A DNA stretch of 64,000 bases, from positions 143,378,025 through 143,442,024 of the forward strand of contig NC_134539.1 of NCBI RefSeq assembly GCF_050624435.1, given 5' to 3'. Below, piece after piece: positions 35,334 to 44,508 of the stretch (its first letter is position 1; each line of letters opens with the position of its first letter). Position numbers and translations under genes: made by a program. A model generated the notes under the pieces. It had not been told where the DNA came from. It made no database searches and saw only the letters and a list, made by a program, of their open reading frames with translations. This DNA comes from Tenrec ecaudatus. Taxonomy: Eukaryota > Chordata > Mammalia > Afrosoricida > Tenrecidae.

Positions 35334-35600
35334 TGTGTGGCATTAGTGGGAAATTCTTGCCTTTCATGAGGGAGAACCAGGTTCAATTCTTGGTCAAGAC
35401 ACCTCAGCGTTAACCAGCATCCATCCGTCAGCGAAAGCGTGCGCACTGCAGGGTTCTGAGCGGGTTTCAGCCCAGCTGCAGGCTGATCATCAGCCAGTGA
35501 ATGGCAGCCGTCCCACCAGAGACCAATCACAGGCGATGATGCAGGCAGGGCTGGCTGGGACTTCTTTGCTCCCTTATGCATGGAGTCACACTATGGGCCA
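35334..35600 (+). repeat. tRNA-Gly-like AfroSINE variant
   Basis: The head GCATTAGTGGGAAATTCTTG and GGTTCAATTCTTGGTCAA resembles a glycine-tRNA promoter (boxes A and B), unlike the GGAGCCCTGG head of the other copies. The tail TTATGCATGGAGTCACACTA is RTE-like. It is not a functional tRNA because no cloverleaf is preserved. Confidence 0.75.
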
Positions 35601-35944
35601 CCTCCCCTGTTGCTAAGAATAACCACAGCCAAGCACCGCGTAGTAGCCCCCGACTGGCATTCCCCTGGCATGTTGACAACGCTCCCGTGTGTGTAAATAT
35701 GACGGAGGAGTGCTTTAAAGAACATGCGAAGCCTCCTGGTGTCACCTTGGGGTTGGAGAGAAGATTCTCAGGACTGGAAACACCCACCGGGGATCAGGAG
35801 CTGCTCCAGGGGGTTCCCCCCCCCCCGCATCTCGTTCAGTCTATGCTCACTAGCCTGTACGATGTTGTCTGTGGTCCATCCCCATCGGCGCCAAGTCTGC
35901 ATGCCACCAGGGTGAAGTGCCACCCTTCCAGGTTTGTGACCGGG

Positions 35945-36095
35945 GGCCATCGACTAGTGTCTGACTCACAAAGACCCTGGGTGGCCGAGGAGCACTGCTT
36001 TCTGGGCTGTAGACTTGATGGAAGAAAGTCGCCCACCTGCCCACGGGGTCCAGCTGCTTTTGAACTTCTGGTTCGCAGCTGAGCACATAACCTTT
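35945..36095 (-). repeat. AfroSINE, diverged
   Basis: Antisense remnants: GGGCCATCGACTAGTGTCTG, GACTCACAAAGACCC and CTGCTTTTGAACTTCTGGTT. Confidence 0.65.
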
Positions 36096-37008
36096 GTGTC
36101 ATGGGAAGGCGCCAGGCAGGAACTGTCACTAGCCTTAAAGGACATAGACACTCTGTCCACTGCCTTGCTGGGACAGCCCAGCCCAAGCCCCTGCCATCGT
36201 TGGACTCAGGCTCCTAGAGAAGGGCCCTCCTAATCTCCCCAGGACTGCCCTGGAACGTCTCTTAGCAGCTCTGAAACATTCCTCCTTCTAGTTAATCCCA
36301 GTAGCTGCACCCCATTCTTCTCCAGACCGCTAGTCAATACTAGGACCATCTTCTTTCTTGGATGTTTTTCCCTACTCAGATCTCACTCTTCCCGGCTGTT
36401 TCCTCCTCCCAAACGTGGCTCGCTCCCCAAGGCTGGCTATCCGTCCAACCTCACAATCACACGTGGCAAAGGAGAAGCCATGCTGCCAAGATGCCCACTT
36501 AACCCACCAGGACATCTCTAACTCACCCTTTGCTTCTATAACCTTCACCCCTTTTTATAGTCCTCTCCCCTTGTTTAAACATGAGAAAGTAGACAGACAC
36601 ATGTTGGTAAATGCTAACTGTCCATATTCACAGAGACACAATGTAACTGCTGAGCCCAAAGGGCAGAAAGCTGGGGAAAAGCTAGAATACTACCCACAGG
36701 GATCGGGCCCTCCAGTCTCCAGCCGGGCGAAGAGTTTCCGTTTTCCCCACAGAGCAGGGTGGTGTGCTGATCACAAGGATCTACATATAACCCCTCCCTG
36801 GGGGAAGGACAACAGAAAAGTGAGTGAAGGGAGACATCGGTCAGTGTAAGATATGAAAAAAAATTATAAATTATCAAGGGTTCATGAGGGAGAGAGGGAG
36901 GGAAGGAAGGAAGGAGGAACGGAGGGAAGGGGAGGATAAAAATGAGCTGGTACTCAAGTAGAAAATGTTTTGAACACAATGATGGCAACAAATGAACAAA
37001 TGTGCTTG

Positions 37009-38029
37009 CAGTAGTTGTATAATTATCATTTTAACGATTAAGCATGTAGGGTTGGAGTCTAGCCTGTCAATCAGGTCATAGCCAATGAGGCTTCTGTGTG
37101 GGCATAGCCTTCCCCTAAGGATTCTGGGAATTCAGTATTTTCCCCCTGCTCACACCCTGGGAGACACAGCAGCGGAAAAGACACATGGGCCCACCCTGAT
37201 GCAGTCCTGGATGCTGGAGAAGCCATGCAGAGACCGCTGCCAGCGCTGATATGTTTCCAATGCCACTGGATCCAAAGACTTTCTACTCACTGTGTCAGGG
37301 GAAGCCAGCCCCTAACACATTATTATGGGTCCGGTAGGCTCAATTGTACAGCGATAATAAGTAAAGATCATAGTAAAGTTATTGAGAGCATGAGAGAAGT
37401 ATTGAAATAAATGGGAGTCAGTCACAATTCATGGTAGCATGCTCACCTCAGCTCCACTGGATGATCCATGTGGAGGGAGAGAGTGAGCTAATGCTAGCCC
37501 AGGCCTTTTATAATCTCTGGGGACGTGCAAGCCCCCTAATTACAGGTGAGGACATACATCACTGGAAGGGGCTGTCCTATGGGTAATACAGTAATGAGAG
37601 GGGGGTGGTCTAGGGACATACACACAATAGGAAGGGGAGGGATTGGGGTTATACATTCCCTAGCTCTCCATAGGAACCATTATCAGTAGGGTATAAACCC
37701 CACCTACTGGAACCAAATAGATGTCTGCAGGCATCCATTGTCTTTTACAGCAGGGAGTGGGGCCCACTTCAGTCTGGCAACTGGGAGGATGGCTGTGAGC
37801 CTCCCCCCACATCACTGGCCTGAGCTTCCTGTATTCAGCATCATTGCATGAGTGTGCAGAGGACTTTGTAGATTGGTATCGGACATATGGGCTAATATCG
37901 GACTTATGGACTTGATCTGGACTGAGCTGGGATGTTTTCTCAATGTTTAATTGCTCTTGCCTATAAAGCTCTTTCTTATACACATGTGTCCATGGATTTG
38001 TTTCTCTATCTACCCAGACTCACACAGAC
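37009..38029 (+). mobile_element. Dispersed repeat X inserted in LINE copy c
   Basis: It contains GGGTTGGAGTCTAGCCTGTC, AGATTGGTATCGGACATATG and ATAAAGCTCTTTCTTATACA. The inverted relative at 62975-63450 shares AAGTCCAACATTGAGCCATA and the cagtgagta block. X is LTR-like in having an AATAAA-like signal near one end, but its class was not established. It is itself interrupted by the element at 37293-37811. Confidence 0.65.
37293..37811. mobile_element. Putative solo LTR, 519 bp, 6-bp target duplication
   Basis: It starts TGTCAGGGGAAGCC, ends CCTCCCCCCACA (TG...CA), and is flanked by TCACTG at 37287-37292 and 37812-37817. Removing it restores a sequence colinear with the repeat X copy near 63.2 kb. 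A six-base duplication is usual for class II (ERVK-like) endogenous retroviruses. No retroviral genes are present. The LTR call is inferred from ends and size. Confidence 0.6.
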
Positions 38030-38542
38030 TTGACACAATGTATGTATGTATGTATTGTGACAAGAGCTGTATGAGCCCTCCAATAAAACGATTTTTTAAA
38101 TTAATTTGGAACGTAAAGAGGTAGAGCCCACTTTTAGAGCAGGAAGAGACTTTAGCCATAGTTTGGTCAGCCATGTGTTGGTTGATGGCTTTTTATTTTT
38201 AAGCCTCCACACAGATAATTACCCTTCACTTGTTCCTTCTCTTTTCTTTCAACCACTGTCAATGAGCTCATAGGATTGGGGTCCCGAGGGAATATCAAAG
38301 AAGTGACAAGTCAGTGAAAGGCAAACTCCAAGGCAGGCTGTGGGAGCCCCAGCGGTGGTCCTGCGTTTTCAGCGAGGATTATTTGGGGCTTTCTCCAGAG
38401 CAAGGAAGAGGAGGAGCCAGATAGATGTGTGAGCGCGGACCAAGGTGGAATGGCACGGATGTGATTCCAATGAGGAGATTCAGAAGGAAGAATTCAACAA
38501 CGTTCTTCAAACAGGCAGTCAGATCCAGTTGTGTCCCCACAA

Positions 38543-38712
38543 AGAGGTCCTGGTGGCCTACATGTAAAAGGGTCAGCTGCAAACCGAAAGTCTACGGTTC
38601 AAGCCCACCAGCTTTTGCATGGGAAGATGTAGTAGTCAGTTTTGGGGACCATTTACACCCTCCTCTGTCCTAGTGAGTTGCTTTGAATTGGACTGCCTTG
38701 AAGGCAGTGGGT
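38543..38712 (+). repeat. AfroSINE
   Basis: GAGGTCCTGGTGGCCTACAT head, GTTCAAGCCCACCAGC box B and tail GAAGGCAGTGGGTGTG. A (TG)n run follows at 38716-38742. Confidence 0.85.
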
Positions 38713-39454
38713 GTGATTGTGTGTGTGTGTGTGTGTGTGTGTGCACGCACACGTGCTTCTGGCAAAGAATCTGGCAGTATGCATCCGTGAACCTTAAAAC
38801 TATTTATTATTTTGATCCAATAATTCTGTAGCTTAAGGAGATCATCAGAGATGTGCACTTAGCTACACATATTTCATCACAGTGTTGTAGCTGGAAACAC
38901 CGCAGCTTTCTTGCTCCAGGACTCAATAGACGTCACCTTCAAGAACACTTCCCTAATCCTCCCTCCAGCGACCCAGTGGTCCTCCGTGCACACCTCTATT
39001 TTAGGACACCAGAGGCCGGCGTGTTTACTGCTCCTTGTCTAGGGTTGCTGTCCAAAGGTGGTAGTCTCAAAAGCACCTAGCAGCTCCATGGGACAAAGAA
39101 GATTTACTCTGGAAAATGCTAGGAGGCAGTTTTCCAAGGTGAAACCAGTTTGGGACAGCTACCAACAACTTTATGGTAAGCTCTGTGGGGCTGTTGTGAA
39201 GGCTGCTGAGGACAAGTTCAGGACAAAACAAGCTCTCAGAAGCAGGACCATGTGGTTATCCCTATAGTGCTGGTCACAGCATTGGCTCAGTAAACCTCCA
39301 AATGCATGTTTAGCTGTCGCAAAGCAAAGTGGGGCCATCTCTCCCTGTGCGTCCACAGCAGGTGGTCATGGGTGTCTTTCAGCATTTGTTAAAGTATCGC
39401 AATCACTCTGGTCTATTAAAAACAAATCTTTACCACTAGAATGTGCTAGCCGAT

Positions 39455-39600
39455 TGACACTTAATCCTTACAATTTCACTGAGTCTCATTTTTCAGAAAT
39501 TGAGTCTCACAGAGGCTAAGTGACCATGGATTGATTCATTGCAAAGGCAGACTTGGACTGCAAACATGTCAATTTTGAAAGCGCCCGTCTCTTTCTGCTA
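39455..39600 (-). repeat. MIR SINE fossil
   Basis: Antisense MIR remnants: TTAATCCTTACAATTTCACT, AGAGGCTAAGTGACCATGG and AGGCAGACTTGGACTGCAAA. Confidence 0.55.
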
Positions 39601-39671
39601 CACCAAGTTCCTTTGAACTCAGGGGCAGAGATGGTTTTGCTCACTTTACATGCTCAGTCCATCACTTCCAG

Positions 39672-39765
39672 GTGAGTGGTTCAAACCCACTCGCAGAGGA
39701 AGAGAAAGAAGCTTGACTGTCTCAGAAACCCCAGGGATTCAACTAGATGGCGGTGGGTTTGGTGT
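39672..39765 (+). repeat. AfroSINE, internally deleted
   Basis: Box B GGTTCAAACCCACTCGCAG, then a shortened body and the tail AACTAGATGGCGGTGGGTTT. Confidence 0.7.
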
Positions 39766-39779
39766 TTAAAACTTAATAG

Positions 39780-39960
39780 AAGGCCGCGCAGGGGAACAAA
39801 GGGTTAAGTGCCAACGTTAACCCAAAATATCAAAACCACCAGGCTCCATAGGAGACAAATTTCTCCTGGCAACGTGGTGCCGTGAAGATTGCACCCTGTG
39901 TCCTACAGGGTGACTGTGAGTCAGAACCGACTCTACGTCAATGGATTTTGAGTTTTGGTG
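39780..39960 (+). repeat. AfroSINE, diverged
   Basis: TATCAAAACCACCAGGCTCC, GTGAAGATTGCACC and tail CAGGGTGACTGTGAGTCAGA. The head is degenerate. Confidence 0.7.
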
Positions 39961-40129
39961 AAGAAATGTCCACATTCATTGCTGCTGAGAACGTAATAAG
40001 CAGGAACTCATTGAAGGCTAGGCTTAAGTCTCGAAACACTGTTACAGGGTCTTAATGAATTGGAATCCACGTATTGGGCTTGGTGTGTGTAGTTGTTTGT
40101 AGTTTCCTTTTGTGCGCTGCACAGAAACG

Positions 40130-40394
40130 AGCCAATCACAAGTAGGCGATACACAGGCGACACGCAACTGCAGAGAGCTCCGATTCACCAGTCGTTTTCC
40201 CCTCCCTAGGCTCCGCCTCGATGGTTGGTGTGGGACCACTCTAGACTCTGGAGGACTCAGGGAGCCTGACCAATCATTAGGTGCTTTTGCGTGCACGTGG
40301 TCCAGAGCTTGATTCACGATTGGCTAAAGGGTGGTAAAGCCCGCCCCTCGCTTCCCGTCCGCCCCTTTAAGTCGGCGCCGCAGCGGCGGACCGG
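40130..40394 (+). promoter_or_regulatory. SNHG25: snoRNA host promoter (CpG island edge)
   Basis: Three CCAAT boxes (40132-40136 and 40270-40274 sense; ATTGG 40319-40323 antisense), an E-box CACGTG (40294-40299) and a TATA-like TTTAAG (about 40367-40372) lie upstream of a pyrimidine start CCTTTC (40395-40400). The TATA-to-start distance is about 28 bp. CCAAT, E-box and a TOP start are usual for snoRNA host and translation-machinery genes. Confidence 0.7.
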
Positions 40395-40477
40395 CCTTTC
40401 GGCGGCTGCGAGGTGAGGTGGGACGGTGTCCTCTCCGCGGCCGGGTCGGCAGGGAGCGGGTGGGAAGCCCGCGGCCC

Positions 40478-40548
40478 GCGGGGATGACCTCCAAGAAAGC
40501 ACGTGTTAGACTGCTGACGTCAGTGATGCGAACTGGGTCTGAGCCGGG
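40478..40548 (+). ncRNA. SNORD104: Box C/D snoRNA SNORD104
   Basis: This snoRNA guides 2'-O-methylation of 28S rRNA. Boxes in order: C GGGATGA (40481-40487), D' CTGA (40514-40517), C' GTGATGC (40523-40529), D CTGA (40539-40542). GCGGCCCG (40471-40478) and CGGGCCGC (40544-40551) form an 8-bp closing stem. The guide upstream of D', GCACGTGTTAGACT, is complementary over 14 nt to AGTCTAACACGTGC of 28S rRNA as I remember it. The fifth base from D' falls on the C of AGTC, agreeing with the known SNORD104 target (28S C1327). It lies in the intron of a TOP host. The upstream D guide has no target I recognise. Confidence 0.92.
40515..40522. promoter_or_regulatory. CRE palindrome TGACGTCA inside SNORD104
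   Basis: A perfect 8-bp cAMP-response element spans box D' and the spacer before C'. Whether CREB/ATF factors bind is not shown by the sequence. Confidence 0.5.
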
Positions 40549-40732
40549 CCGCCGGGGCTGCAGGGGGAGGGGGCGGCCTTTGGGGGTCGCGCCGCTCATG
40601 GCCCGCTCTTGTTGTTGCAGATTCAGTCGGACCGCTGTCGTCGGACCTCATTGCCTCCCATCCCCCCAAGCCACGACTCAATAAAGCGATTGGATCGCAA
40701 CCCTCTCTGTTCTCGGAGTTTGGTGTCCACCT

Positions 40733-40863
40733 CGCGCTGCCTTTGAACCCGCCGCGCCTGCCCGTGGCGCGGGGGGTTACGCTGCGGCGCCAGAGCAAGT
40801 GCTGGCGCATAACTGGGGCCGCCAAGCCTCTGCGGGCGGCCCTTTTAACCGCCAGCGACACGG
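40733..40863 (+). ncRNA. SNORA50C: Box H/ACA snoRNA SNORA50C (SNORA76/ACA62)
   Basis: Two hairpins are seen. The first has outer stem GCGCTGC/GCGGCGC, an inner C-rich/G-rich stem, and H box AGAGCA (40792-40797). The second has outer stem GCTGGCG/CGCCAGC, inner stem GGGCCGCC/GGCGGCCC, and ACA at 40858-40860, three bases before the end. Each pocket is 15 nt from its box, as the family requires. The 3' pocket (CATAACT and TTTAA) pairs with 18S UUAAA-U-C-AGUUAUG, i.e. U105. The 5' pocket (CTTTGAA / TTACGCT) fits 18S AGCGUA-U-A-UUAAAG. The locus neighbour SNORD104 and the U105 guide support SNORA50C. It lies downstream of the host AATAAA. Confidence 0.85.
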
Positions 40864-41189
40864 CGGCCCGGAGCGACTGTCGCGGGGGAGTGGGTGGGAG
40901 AACTAATAGGCCCTGCTGCTTGTGCCAAGGCGTCGCCCGCCGCTGGGCATGGAGGCTGCGCAGTAACCTTCGGGGGCCCCGCTGGGGGCCGGGGCTTGGG
41001 CCTTGAGGTACCTGGCGGGAACTGGCTTTCATCTTCAGTTTCGGATTACACGCAGGACTAACGGCTTATTTGAGTATTAGAACAAAAATCTAACTGCCCG
41101 GTCTGCCTACTTTAAAATTGGGCTGAGCTTTTAGCCCGTTTTGGGGTTTTTTTTGTGGGTAGGGCACGCTGTTCGGGTCGGGTCTGAAC

Positions 41190-41520
41190 TAGGCAGCCCC
41201 TGTTTGCACTGAGCTGAAGCAGGGCCGAGCCCTGCACGTGCTCCCTGCACATCCCCAAGGTCAGCAGCAGACGCCAGATAACCAGTGAAACCAGCTGTTA
41301 TTGGTTCAAAGAAAGCCACAATTCTCCGGGTTTCCAGACCCCACATGCTAATTGCCCTACATTCCTCACCACCCCTTTATAGCCCCCTCTGCTGCTCGAC
41401 TTCCCTGTTGGCCTAGGTCACCGCGAGCTCCCCCCACCTAATAAAGCTATTTCTGCTCCCCCTTGTCCTGCCCCTCCTGGTGTCCAAGGTGGGGGGTGAG
41501 GCTCACTTACTAGTTAATGT
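41190..41520 (+). mobile_element. Possible LTR remnant
   Basis: CCCCTTTATAGCCCC (TATA-like), then AATAAAGCTATTTCTGCTCC and a pyrimidine-rich stretch have the layout of a retroviral U3-R. No TG/CA ends or target duplication were found, so this is tentative. The alternative is downstream sequence of the snoRNA host. Confidence 0.35.
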
Positions 41521-41999
41521 GCTAGTTTGCTCACTGGGGAAGCATGCCAGTTGAAACTGACCAGCTGCTAACCACCTGATGGCAGTGGGTTATATTTGGG
41601 ATCGCCAGCATCAAGGCCAGCGATGCATGCCTGCCACCCATGTGGACACTGAGGGAGAATGAAGCCTCTGAACCCCAGTGGGTTCACTGCTATCCCCAGG
41701 GGAGGGTGTGGTACATGCTACAACTGTGGGCTACAGGTGTGGTATGATTGTCCCCCCACCTTCCATGAGGGCGACAGTTCTGGAAGTTGCAGGGTTTTAA
41801 CGCTGCAGAAAGGCCTGGTGGAACCAGGTGACAGTGGCCCAGGCCACAGTAGGAAGGAACAGGGCAGTGTGCTCCATTCGGATCCCTGCCTGGGGTCGCC
41901 TGGAGGTGGGGGGGACAACACCTGACAGCAAATAGCATTTGACTGTACCCTGTATTCCCTCTCCCTAGGCAGGATCCAATCCAGGAAATAACAGATGCT

Positions 42000-42907
42000 T
42001 AACTAGTACTTGATGAGATTTATTTTGTGAAACAATGCAAGCGGTGATAAGTCCCCACATACTATTGGATTAAGTGCAATAGGGTACAGTCAGGTCATCT
42101 CTACACAGTAGTGCATCTAGTCCTTTGCCCTTTAGTTATTGCACAAAGAAAGGAAGACCAGTCAACAAGACATGCGGACTCCAGACAGGTTAACCAAGTT
42201 TCACAATGAGAACAGTACACAGGCTGGAATGGTAAAGTAATTTAAGTTGAAATGTTTTTAATGGTGCAATTAAAATAATCCAGTAAGGTCTCAAATATAT
42301 TTTATCAATATATTAATTTCTTTAAATTCATGTTCAGGCAAGGTGCTGTTTTTTTTAAAAACCACTATTAGCTTTGTCCACAGATGGAAATGATCAAAGT
42401 TACTCAAGGTAATTTTGATGTCAAATGCAGCTTCAAAAAAAAAAGTTAATTACTCGCCCCACAAAGCAAATTACACCATCAGAGGGAGCTCCCCAACATG
42501 TAAACTAAACATTCTGACACAAATGCACAAAAAATAAACTTGGCAACATGAAGGAAAGGTCACATTAAGTTCTGAGATATGTAGTGTTTGGATGTTGGGC
42601 AGTTTTCCGTTTTGGCCACTGGAAAAGGGAACTAACTGCCGGGTTAGGGAACAGCGGTTAGCTTCCTCTAACATGTGGGGCAGACAGTGCGTGCCAGGTG
42701 GGAAGACTGCGTTCTTGCCCCACAGTGGAGAGGGACAACTGGTGGTGTGCAGTGTCTGACAGTTCATGTGTGCTCATGTCTGAGGAGAACACGCAGGGTT
42801 AACTACAACCCAGGCAGGTGTCTGTACCTCACAGGTATAGGCTTGGGATGGTTTGATCTCATGGCTTTGCCTAATGTTGACATTAGTCTCCCGCCCCCAC
42901 CCCAGCT

Positions 42908-42942
<35 letters not shown>

Positions 42943-43538
42943 ATGGCTACTTGCTTCCAAAATGCACAATATGGAAAAGAGGAAGTTGCTATGCACATCT
43001 CTTCACCATCGATGAAATGGCTCGCGAGACCCCACGCCCACCCTGCGAGTGCTTCCCCACAGCTCGGGGCTGGAGGATGGCAGGTGGTCGCTCAGAGAAA
43101 CTAGTCCTGTGGTGCCCTGGCTGCCTGAGGTAAAGCTTTGGAGGAGTGAAGGCAAGGGGAAGCCTCCCAGGGGACAGTGTTGCTCTTAATGTGCTCTTTT
43201 ACTGCCTCCCCACACCCCCACTGCCTCCCTCCCCAAACTGGTAGACTTGAGAAAGCCCCCACGTGAGTGAGTCACTTGTAACTTCCGTGATGTTCAGCCT
43301 CAGACTCCTTTGCTTAAGTCAAAGCTCTGCAGCAGGCAGTCCAGACACCGGTCCCTGGCTGCGTGGAATGACACCTCCCAGTGGGATGGGCACCGACAGG
43401 CAGAGGGCAGAAGCAGTCTGTCTGGAGACAGCAGCTGTGGCACTGGTGAAGGCCAGGGCTTCGGCACAGCTGACAGCCATGAGCCCCCACACCGGGGACC
43501 CAGCTCTCCTAATACTGGGAGGAATGGTCGCTCGCCGG
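42000..43538 (-). other. TEX2: TEX2 3' UTR
   Basis: Follows the TEX2 stop codon. The best poly(A) signal on the minus strand is AATAAA at 42024-42019, giving a UTR of about 1.5 kb. A (TG)n microsatellite is at 42911-42939 and an A/T-rich stretch at 42230-42460. Cleavage near 42000 is inferred. Confidence 0.7.
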
Positions 43539-43661
43539 TCACAGCTGCTCCGCCGCCTCCCCCGCCGGGTCCTTGAGGAGGCAGGCAGTGGATCGAGGGT
43601 CCATGGCCGAGTGCATTATGGGCATATAGATGTCGTCCATGTTTGGCATGACAAAAACTTT
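43539..43661 (-). CDS. TEX2: TEX2 last coding exon
   Basis: After the acceptor CTTTCTGCAG, 40 codons run from KVFVMPNMDDIY through MPIMHSAMDPRSTACLLKD to EAAEQL and the stop TGA at 43541-43539. The exon opens in phase 0, matching the upstream exon that ends ...EQEFQ. This is the C-terminal tail of TEX2, just after the SMP lipid-transfer domain. The residues agree with the mammalian TEX2 C-terminus as I know it, with local substitutions. Confidence 0.96.
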   Translation of the reverse strand, partial: KVFVMPNMDDIYMPIMHSAMDPRSTACLLKDPAGEAAEQL

Positions 43662-44027
43662 CTGCAGAAAGAGAAAGATCAGCCAGGGCAGAACGTTTTC
43701 TCAGGATGTTGCTCATGGCGCTAGTGCTAATTTTAGGCTGTAGTAAGAATTTGAAATGCACATGAAACAATTCTAGATATTCCAAATAAATTCCCCTGGT
43801 TTTTAAGTTTAGGAGGAGGAGCTACAGAATCACCGTGTCAGTGTGGGAGCACAAGCAACACCCATGGGAGCAGCAGTCAAGAGGCTGCACAAGACTCACG
43901 GTGCACAGCAGCAAAGTGTCATTCTGAAGGCAAAGTAAGCCTGACCCCAGCCATGGGATTTCCAATCACCTCGGGTGCATGTCAAGACTAAGCAATGACA
44001 AAGACTGAAGAAAAATGGATGCTTTTA

Positions 44028-44262
44028 ATGATGATATTGGCAGAGAATGTGAAGTATACCATGGGCTTCCAGAGAAGTGAACATATCTATATTGGAAGAA
44101 GTACAGCCAGAATGCTGCTTAGAAGGACGGCAGGCACTTTGTCTTATGTACTTTGGACATGTTATCCAGAAGGTCAAGTCCCTAGAGAAGGATTATGCTC
44201 GGTAAAGTGAAGGGTCATCGGAAAATCAGGCCTTTGGTGACATGCTACATGGACTCCCCAGA
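44028..44262 (+). mobile_element. RTE/BovB-type LINE fragment
   Basis: GTACAGCCAGAATGCTGCTT, TACTTTGGACATGTTATCCA and GTCAAGTCCCTAGAGAAGG are the RTE reverse-transcriptase C-terminal block, 5' and 3' truncated. Confidence 0.8.
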
Positions 44263-44320
44263 AGAACTGAAGAAACCGCTTGGGGAAAAGGGCAGAGAAT
44301 AACCCGCATCCTGCTCGGAG

Positions 44321-44508
44321 AAGCCAGCGCACAGAGAGACTGTAGGGCCAGTTCCACCACCACACAGGTCCCTTCACTGAGCCATAGCACTATGGGGGAC
44401 AACACTGGAGACCCAGTGCATAGAGAGACTGTAGGGCCAGTTCCACCACCACACAGGTCCCTTCACTGAGCCATAGCGCTATGGGGGACAACACTGGAGA
44501 CCCATTGC
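44321..44508 (+). repeat. 89-bp tandem duplication
   Basis: The unit starting TGTAGGGCCAGTTCCACCAC occurs at 44341 and 44430. The two copies are almost identical (CATAGCACTATG against CATAGCGCTATG), so the duplication is recent. Confidence 0.93.

Larger units (their letters stand above)
36766..38105 (+). mobile_element. LINE 3' UTR, copy c, split by a nested insertion
   Basis: The left part (36766-37008; CACAAGGATCTACATATAAC to AACAAATGTGCTTG) and right part (38030-38105; ACACAATGTATGTATG to GAGCCCTCCAATAAAACG) join into the same sequence that is contiguous in copies a, b and d. About 1.0 kb of foreign sequence lies between them. Confidence 0.85.
28860..40390. other. Intergenic region ERN1 to snoRNA locus
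   Basis: No coding exon is recognised. Listed repeats fill about half. The parts 29170-29830, 31320-32040, 32320-32880, 34080-34730, 36100-36760, 38110-38540, 38780-39450 and 39960-40130 show no feature I can name. Confidence 0.7.
40395..40700 (+). ncRNA. SNHG25: snoRNA host transcript, SNHG25-like
   Basis: Predicted two-exon TOP RNA. Exon 1 would be only about 18 nt (40395-40412, ending GCGAG before GTGAGG). The intron carries SNORD104, and exon 2 starts at 40621 after TTGTTGTTGCAG. AATAAA at 40680-40685 can end the transcript near 40700. No conserved reading frame is visible, so it looks non-coding. Its place between ERN1 and TEX2, on the opposite strand to both, is that of human SNHG25. 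A transcript including SNORA50C would have to read past this AATAAA, so exon structure downstream is uncertain. Confidence 0.65.

Noticed and set aside
36358-36849. A 163-codon plus-strand open frame
   Set aside because: It runs into LINE copy c, has no domain-like pattern, and lacks splice or promoter context.
40331-40684. A 117-codon reading frame across the snoRNA host
   Set aside because: It reads through the intron and SNORD104 and starts upstream of the TOP site. The composition is CpG-island noise.
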